A stretch of DNA of 64,000 bases. Origin: Symbiobacterium thermophilum. Its GTDB lineage: Bacteria > Bacillota > Sulfobacillia > DYFQ01. The notes beneath the pieces are model-generated. The model worked only from the letters and a program-made list of their open reading frames with translations. It did no database searches and was not told the DNA's origin. This document shows, piece by piece, positions 58,374 through 64,000 of the stretch. The stretch is taken from assembly GCA_020725105.1 (NCBI GenBank), contig DYFQ01000003.1, forward strand, positions 1-64,000. The letters are read 5' to 3'. The first letter of the stretch is position 1, and each line of letters begins with the position of its first letter. The translations under genes were made by a program, and so were the position numbers.

Positions 58374-58472
58374 CTGCCCTCGGCAACCCGGCAGCCATCG
58401 CCCGGCGTCGGCCGGGCCTTAGGCCCGCGGCTTTGCGCCCCTGCCTTTCGGTCAGGTTTGCCCTTGGCGAGT
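58374..58472 (-). promoter_or_regulatory. c-di-GMP class I riboswitch aptamer A (GEMM), distal
   Basis: On the minus strand: GGCAAACC (58462-58455), a stem with GAAA loop, GGGGCGCAAAGCC (58441-58429), a P3 hairpin and GCTGCCGGGTTGCC (58395-58382). All match the class I consensus, including the tetraloop and its receptor-side AAAGCC. The P1 closing pairs are GCC/GGC. It is a second, different-sequence copy of aptamer B (the flanks are not alike), which points to separate aptamers and not a simple recent duplication. Confidence 0.92.
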
Positions 58473-58743
58473 CCTCGGAGCCTTTTTTGATTCTGACTCT
58501 GACTCCAGCCCCCATAAGGGGTGGCGTCAGCGCCCATTCTACATCCGTGGGTAAATTCCTTCTCTATTGCCAGAAATTTTCCCAGAACATGCCTCGTAGC
58601 ACCGAATACGAATCATCAGCCCAGCTAGAGGGGGTCGTATTGCTACTCAACTCCAGGACTCAGGAACGCCGGCAGGGAGGTCGGGCCGGCCGGGCGAAGC
58701 CCCGAACCGGCCGGCCCGCGGGGCCGGCGGAGGAGGTTTGACG
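58473..58743. other. Less GC-rich promoter region of the flagellar operon and Trm112-like gene
   Basis: This 271-bp stretch between aptamer A and the divergent Trm112-like gene is the least GC-rich part of the window. It should hold the main flagellar promoter (leftward) and a rightward promoter. The only box I can point to is a TAGAAT (58541-58536, minus strand), without a good -35. I see no FliA or sigma-54 consensus. The start of the rightward gene has an AGGAGG at 58731-58736. Confidence 0.4.
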
Positions 58744-58968
58744 GTGGAACTCAAGGAGCTTCTGGAGATCCTCGTCTGCCCGGCCTGCAAGAGCCGGCTC
58801 GACCTGGTCGGCGAGGTCTGGCTCGCCTGCACCGACCGCGAGTGCCGGCGGAACTACCCCATCCGCGACGGCATCCCGGTGATGCTGGTGGAGGAAGGCG
58901 ACCGGTTTGCCGGGCTGTCCCGGGAGCAGTTGCTCAAGACCGCCCCGGGACCGGCCGAGGGCGGGTAG
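58744..58968 (+). CDS. Trm112-family zinc-ribbon-like protein
   Basis: The protein has 74 residues from the GTG at 58744, which has AGGAGG seven bases upstream; a TTG at 58738 is too close. LLEILVCPACKSRL and CTDRECRRNYPIRDGIPVMLVEE match the Trm112/YcaR (UPF0434) family of small proteins that support methyltransferases. The first CxxC pair and a later cysteine are visible. It is on the plus strand, divergent from the flagellar operon. Confidence 0.85.
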   Translation: MELKELLEILVCPACKSRLDLVGEVWLACTDRECRRNYPIRDGIPVMLVEEGDRFAGLSREQLLKTAPGPAEGG

Positions 58969-59139
58969 CCGCCGCTCGGTATGCCGCTCGCGAAGCCGGG
59001 TATACCACCCACCGGAATGTATACAATGGACTGTCGGGGTGACCGGACAGGCCTCCCGCGCCCCGGCGCGGCATGCCCTCCGGGAGCCCGGGACCTGCGG
59101 GCCCAGAACGATAGTCAAAACGCCCGGGAGGGATGATTC

Positions 59140-59757
<618 letters not shown>

Positions 59758-60026
59758 CGAAGTCCTGCTTCTGGACGCCGCCCTGCTGGAGACTTGCGTG
59801 GCGCAACTGCCGGAGCCCGGCCCGTCGTGGACCCTGGTCCGCGCGGGCCGCCTCGCCACTGCGGCCGCCCGCTGCTCCAGGTCGCCGGGAGCGGGCGCCG
59901 GGTCCCGCCTGAAGACCGGGGTCCAGCCGGCGGGACGGGTGAGCGCTGAGGCAAACCAGACCCGCGGCTCCGACGGTCGCGCCGGCCCAGGCCAGCGGTG
60001 AGGCGTACCGCCGCAACGGCCGGGCG
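59758..60026. other. Gap between superoxide dismutase and amrS
   Basis: A minus-strand frame (59708-60034) begins with a short hydrophobic segment (PLAWAGATVGAAGLVCLSA) and overlaps amrS by eight bases, but most of it is Arg/Gly/Pro composition and it also overlaps the dismutase gene. I do not trust it as a gene. Nothing else is visible here. Confidence 0.4.
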
Positions 60027-61127
60027 TCACCCATCCCCGAACTCCGCCAGCCTGACCGGCAGGTAGCGCCGGCCCCAGTTGCCCGGCCGGGCCTCGAACA
60101 CCCCGGCGCAGGGAGCGCCGCAGCCCCGGCAGGCGCCGTCCGGCGTCAGGTTCCACGCCTTCAGCTCGTACCACCGGCGACCGACGAGCAGCGCGCCGCA
60201 CTCGTGGCAGTAGGTGCTGTCGCCGGCGGGGTCCCAGACGTTGCCGGTGTAGGCGTAGCGGACGCCGTTTCCGAGCGCGATCTCCCGCGCCCGCCGGAGG
60301 GTGGCGGGGGGCGTGGGCGGCCGGTCGCGGAGCATCCAGTCGGGGTGAAAAGCGGTGAAGTGAACGGGCACCTCGGGCCCCAGTTCCTCCACCACCCACC
60401 GGGTCATGGCGTCGATCTCCTCCGGCGAGTCGTTCTCGCCGGGTATCACCAGGTTGGTGAGCTCCAACCAGACCTCGGTCTCGTGTGTCAGGTAGACCAG
60501 AGTGTCCAGCACCGGCCGCAGCCGCCCGGCGCACAGCCGGTGGTAGAAGGCCTCGGTGAAGCCCTTCAGGTCCACGTTGGCCGCGTCGATGTACCGGTAG
60601 AACTCGGCCCTGGGCTCGGGGCAGACGTAGCCCGCGGTGACCGCCACGGTCTTGATCCCCAGCTCGCGGCACGCCCGGGCCACGTCGATGGCGTACTCGT
60701 GAAAGATCACGGGGTCGTTGTAGGTGAACGCCACGCTCCGGCAGCCCAGCGCCCGGGCGGCCCGGGCGATCCGCTCGGGCGAGGCCGCGTCGGCCAGGGT
60801 GTCCACTTCCCGCGACCTGGAGATGGCCCAGTTCTGGCAGAAGCGGCAGGCCAGGTTGCAGCCGGCGGTGCCGAAGGAAAGAACCGGCGTCCCGGGTAAG
60901 AAATGATACAGCGGCTTCTTCTCGACGGGATCCACGCAGAAGCCGCTGGACCGGCCGTAAGTGGTCAGCACGATCCGGCCACCCTGGCAGGCCCGGACGA
61001 AGCAGAGCCCCCGCTGCCCCTCTCGCAGCCGGCAGTGACGGGGGCACAGGTCGCACTGGATGCGGCCGTCGGGCAGTTCGTGCCAGTATTCAGTGGGGAC
61101 CACCGAACCGTGCGTCACACCGCGCAC
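60027..61127 (-). CDS. amrS: AmmeMemoRadiSam system radical SAM enzyme
   Basis: The protein has 366 residues. It has the radical SAM cluster motif CNLACRFCQNW, an N-terminal zinc-ribbon-like CDLCPRHCRLREGQRGLC, and a C-terminal CHECG and CRGCGAPC. This matches AmrS, encoded with Memo/AMMECR1 in many bacteria; the substrate is not known. It is divergent from amrB with a 55-bp gap. Confidence 0.92.
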   Translation of the reverse strand: MRGVTHGSVVPTEYWHELPDGRIQCDLCPRHCRLREGQRGLCFVRACQGGRIVLTTYGRSSGFCVDPVEKKPLYHFLPGTPVLSFGTAGCNLACRFCQNWAISRSREVDTLADAASPERIARAARALGCRSVAFTYNDPVIFHEYAIDVARACRELGIKTVAVTAGYVCPEPRAEFYRYIDAANVDLKGFTEAFYHRLCAGRLRPVLDTLVYLTHETEVWLELTNLVIPGENDSPEEIDAMTRWVVEELGPEVPVHFTAFHPDWMLRDRPPTPPATLRRAREIALGNGVRYAYTGNVWDPAGDSTYCHECGALLVGRRWYELKAWNLTPDGACRGCGAPCAGVFEARPGNWGRRYLPVRLAEFGDG

Positions 61128-61182
61128 CGGGCCTCACTCCGTTGCCGGTCCCGATCAGCCAGCGGTTGCAGGGGGAAACGGC

Positions 61183-62040
61183 ATGGCCGGCGTGCGACCG
61201 CCCGCCGTGGCGGGCTTGTTCTACCCCGCCGACCCGCACGAACTGTGGGGCACGGTCCGGGAATACCTGGCCGCCGCCAGGTCCGCCGGACCGACTCCCA
61301 AAGCCATGGTCGTACCGCACGCCGGCTACGTGTACTCCGGGCCGGTGGCCGCGGCCGCCTACGGCAGGCTGGCCGCGTCCGGTCCCGCCTTCAGCCGGGT
61401 GGTGCTGGTCGGCCCGGCTCACCGGGCAGCCCTGCGGGGCGTGGCGGCCAGCGGCGCCGAGGCCTTCGCCACGCCGCTGGGCCGCGTCCCCGTCGACCGT
61501 TCCGCCACCACCCTGATTCTATCCCTTCCGCAGGTCGGCGTGGACGACGAAGCTCACGCCCCCGAGCACGGCCTGGAGGTCCAGCTTCCTTTCCTCCAGA
61601 CCGTGCTGGCCGACTTCACCCTGGTGCCGCTGGTGGTGGGCGACGCCACCCCCGAGGAGGTGGACGAGGTGCTGGAGGTGCTGTGGGACGGCCCTGAAAC
61701 CCTGGTCGTCGTGAGCACCGACCTCAGCCACTACCTGGACTACGAAGCCGCCCGCCGGCTGGACCTGGCCACCTCCCGCGCCATCGAGGCCCTGCGCCCG
61801 GAGGAGATCCGGCCGGAACAGGCCTGCGGCTGGACCGGCCTGGTGGCGCTCCTGGCGGTGGCCCGCCGGCACGGGTTGCGGGCAAGGACGCTGGAACTGC
61901 GCAACTCGGGCGACGCGGCCGGCCCCAGGCACATGGTGGTGGGCTACGGGGCCTACGTCCTGGAGCCGCCGGCAAGCGCCCGCCAGGAAGCGGAGGTGGC
62001 CGCCGAGGCGGTGAGCCCGGCCCTGGCCGTGGTAGAATGA
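61183..62040 (+). CDS. amrB: AmmeMemoRadiSam system protein B (Memo family)
   Basis: The protein has 285 residues from the ATG after AGGGGGAA. Memo-type proteins resemble iron-dependent dioxygenases; VVPHAGYVYSGPVAAAAY, LVGPAHRAALRGVAAS, HGLEVQLPFLQ and STDLSHYLDYE are family motifs. In many genomes it is fused to the AMMECR1 domain (AmrA), but here it ends before one, and no AmrA is in the window. It is divergent from amrS. Confidence 0.93.
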   Translation: MAGVRPPAVAGLFYPADPHELWGTVREYLAAARSAGPTPKAMVVPHAGYVYSGPVAAAAYGRLAASGPAFSRVVLVGPAHRAALRGVAASGAEAFATPLGRVPVDRSATTLILSLPQVGVDDEAHAPEHGLEVQLPFLQTVLADFTLVPLVVGDATPEEVDEVLEVLWDGPETLVVVSTDLSHYLDYEAARRLDLATSRAIEALRPEEIRPEQACGWTGLVALLAVARRHGLRARTLELRNSGDAAGPRHMVVGYGAYVLEPPASARQEAEVAAEAVSPALAVVE

Positions 62041-62112
62041 TCGGAGTTGCCCGAAGCACCCGGGCCGCACTGCGACACGAAGTCGCCGGCCCCGTCGCAG
62101 GAGGAGTGCGCG

Positions 62113-63405
62113 GTGAAAGAAGACCACCCTGAGTTCCGGCTTCTCCGGCCGCCTGGAGAGGGCGAGCCCATCGGTTACCGTGACGGGCAGCTGGTGGTCC
62201 CCGACCGCCCCATCATCCCCTTCATCGAGGGTGACGGCACCGGTCCCGACATCTGGGCCGCCAGCCGGCCGGTGTTCGACGCCGCCGTGGAGCGGGCCTA
62301 CGGCGGGCGGCGCAGGATCGTCTGGTTCGAGGTGTTCGCCGGGGAGAAGTGTCACGACCGCTTCGGCACCTGGCTGCTGGACGACACTCTCGCGGCCATC
62401 AGGGCCTACCGGGTGGCCATCAAGGGCCCGCTGACCACGCCCGTCGGGGGCGGGATCCGCAGCCTGAACGTCACCCTCCGGCAGGCACTGGACCTTTACG
62501 CCTGCGTCCGGCCGGTCCGCTGGTTCGAGGGCGTGCCCAGCCCGGTGTTGCGGCCCGACCTGGTGAACGTGGTCATCTTCCGGGAGAACACCGAAGACAT
62601 CTACGCCGGCATCGAATGGCCGGCAGGGTCGGAGGAAGCGCGAAAGGTCATCGCGTTCCTCGAGCGCGAGTTCGGTGTCGCGGTGCGGCCCGATTCGGGC
62701 CTCGGCCTGAAACCCATGTCCGAGTTCGGCTCCAAACGCCTCATCAGGAAGGCCATCCGGTACGCCCTGGACCACGGCAGAAAGAGCGTCACCCTGGTCC
62801 ACAAGGGAAACATCCAGAAGTACACCGAGGGCGCCTTCCGCGACTGGGGCTACGAACTGGCCCGGGAGGAGTTCGGCGACGTCACCATCACCGAGGACCA
62901 GCTCTGGAGCCAGCACGGCGGCCGGCAGCCCGAGGGCAAGGTGGTCATCAAGGACCGGATCGCCGACATCATCTTCCAGCAATTGCTCCTCCGGCCGGCG
63001 GAGTTCGACGTGCTGGCCTGCCCCAACCTGAACGGCGACTACCTCTCGGACGCCGTGGCCGCCCAGGTGAGCGGGATCGGCATCGCGCCCGGGGCCAACC
63101 TTTCCGACGGTTACGGCCTGTTCGAGGCGACCCACGGCACGGCGCCCAAGTACGCCGGCCAGGACAGGGTGAACCCCGGGTCGGTGATCCTGTCGGGCGT
63201 GATGATGCTGGAGTTCATGGGCTGGCGGGAAGCCGCCGACCTGATCGTCCGGGGTCTGGAGCGCACCATCCGGCAGAAGACGGTGACCTACGACTTCGCC
63301 CGGCTGACCGAGGGCGCCACCGAGGTCAGGTGCTCGGAGTTCGGCCGGCTGATCGTGGAGAACATGGGGTTCAAAGCCGCTTGGCCGTCTCGCTGGCGGC
63401 GATGA
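62113..63405 (+). CDS. icd: Isocitrate dehydrogenase (NADP-type)
   Basis: The protein has 430 residues from the GTG at 62113, six bases after AGGAGGAG; an earlier in-frame ATG gives a low-quality extension. It oxidises isocitrate to 2-oxoglutarate. [10 protein letters not shown], the substrate loop [41 protein letters not shown] and [20 protein letters not shown] are conserved. The NADP specificity is assumed from overall type. Its 3' end overlaps the convergent gene by 35 bp. Confidence 0.94.
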   Translation: MKEDHPEFRLLRPPGEGEPIGYRDGQLVVPDRPIIPFIEGDGTGPDIWAASRPVFDAAVERAYGGRRRIVWFEVFAGEKCHDRFGTWLLDDTLAAIRAYRVAIKGPLTTPVGGGIRSLNVTLRQALDLYACVRPVRWFEGVPSPVLRPDLVNVVIFRENTEDIYAGIEWPAGSEEARKVIAFLEREFGVAVRPDSGLGLKPMSEFGSKRLIRKAIRYALDHGRKSVTLVHKGNIQKYTEGAFRDWGYELAREEFGDVTITEDQLWSQHGGRQPEGKVVIKDRIADIIFQQLLLRPAEFDVLACPNLNGDYLSDAVAAQVSGIGIAPGANLSDGYGLFEATHGTAPKYAGQDRVNPGSVILSGVMMLEFMGWREAADLIVRGLERTIRQKTVTYDFARLTEGATEVRCSEFGRLIVENMGFKAAWPSRWRR

Positions 63406-64000
63406 GAATGGGATCGTAGACGGGAGAGTACGGCGGGGCGTAGCTCAGGTCAAGCTCGGCCAGGCGGTCCACGGTCCAGCCGGCATGAAGCGCCGTGGCG
63501 ACGACGTCGATCCGCTTGGCGACGCCGGCCTCCCCCACCATCTGAGCCCCCAGGAGCCGGCCCGTCCCCCGCTCCGCCACCAGCTTGACCGTGGCCGGAC
63601 CGGGGCCGGGGTAGTAGTGGGCCCGGACCCCGTGGGTGATGGCGTGGCCCGCGGCGTCAAAGCCCTCGGCCTTCGCCTGGGCCTCCGAGAGCCCCGTGCG
63701 GGCCACCTCCAGGCCAAACACCTTGACCACGGCGGTGCCCACCACCCCCGGAAAGCGGGCGTCGCCGCCGGCGGCGTTCTCCCCGGCCACGCGGCCCTGC
63801 TTGTTGGCGGTCGTGCCCAGCGGCACGTAAGCCGGGCGCCCGGTCACCAGGTGCCGGACCTCGGCCACGTCCCCGGCGGCGTAGATCCCCGGCTGGCTGG
63901 TCTCCAGCCGGCCGGTGACGGCCACGGCGCCGGACGCGCCGAGCTTGAGCCCCGCCTCCTCGGCCAGTTCCGCCTGGGGCCTGACGCCCAGGCCCAGGAG
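63371..64000 (-). CDS. FAD-dependent pyridine nucleotide-disulfide oxidoreductase (CoA-disulfide reductase-like), N-terminal part outside window
   Basis: Two hundred and nine residues of the C-terminal half are visible; the frame remains open at the window edge ([20 protein letters not shown]). The FAD contact [15 protein letters not shown] and the dimerisation domain ([45 protein letters not shown]) fit CoA-disulfide reductase or NADH oxidase. Its 5' active site lies beyond the window. Confidence 0.88.
   Translation of the reverse strand, partial: LLGLGVRPQAELAEEAGLKLGASGAVAVTGRLETSQPGIYAAGDVAEVRHLVTGRPAYVPLGTTANKQGRVAGENAAGGDARFPGVVGTAVVKVFGLEVARTGLSEAQAKAEGFDAAGHAITHGVRAHYYPGPGPATVKLVAERGTGRLLGAQMVGEAGVAKRIDVVATALHAGWTVDRLAELDLSYAPPYSPVYDPILIAASETAKRL

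Overview
The window is GC-rich DNA, apparently from a Gram-positive (Bacillota-type) spore former. An alpha/beta-type small acid-soluble spore protein lies at 11989-12318. The flagellar set is the Bacillota version: FliY, FlbD, the YvyF/TIGR03826 and TIGR02530 proteins, MotE, FliW-CsrA, FlgM and a FliA/WhiG sigma factor. Base composition and codon use look uniform. I see no tRNA, rRNA, insertion sequence, prophage or CRISPR array. A high-GC thermophilic lineage such as Symbiobacteriales or Thermaerobacter is plausible, but this is inference.

Layout. (1) 1-5.5 kb, plus strand: three linked GT-B glycosyltransferases. The second carries TPRs and the third is a glycosyltransferase-TPR-methyltransferase fusion. 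(2) 5.5-12.3 kb, minus strand: murD, an aminotransferase, an MBL-fold hydrolase, a FlhG-like ATPase with an added YcgR-like N-domain, a LysM amidase and the spore protein. (3) 12.7-17.2 kb: a regulatory patch with a divergent HD-GYP protein, a receiver lacking its phospho-acceptor, remnants of a protease and of a second HD-GYP gene, a near-perfect sigma-54 promoter, three identical-arm palindromes and a sigma-54 activator gene. (4) 17.4-58.1 kb, minus strand: an almost complete flagellar locus from flgB down to fliS/fliT. (5) 58.1-58.5 kb: two c-di-GMP class I riboswitches in tandem, each followed by an intrinsic terminator, upstream of flgB. (6) 58.7-64 kb: a Trm112-like protein, superoxide dismutase, AmrS and AmrB (divergent), isocitrate dehydrogenase and the C-terminal part of a CoA-disulfide-reductase-like flavoprotein.

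How it works together (inference from content). Transcription of the early genes (basal body, export apparatus, motor, hook, fliA) starts upstream of 58.5 kb and must pass two c-di-GMP-sensing terminators. FliA then drives late genes from promoters that all have a 16-bp spacer: flgM, flgL-fliW-csrA-fliC2, fliC1 and the distant FlhG-like gene. FlgM and FliW-CsrA supply the usual assembly checkpoints. c-di-GMP enters at several levels: two riboswitches, a PilZ protein beside flhF, and HD-GYP proteins. The locus holds no chemotaxis genes. A glycosyltransferase-TPR protein beside the flagellins shares a repeat module with the 1-5 kb cluster, which suggests glycosylation of flagellin or a surface polymer.
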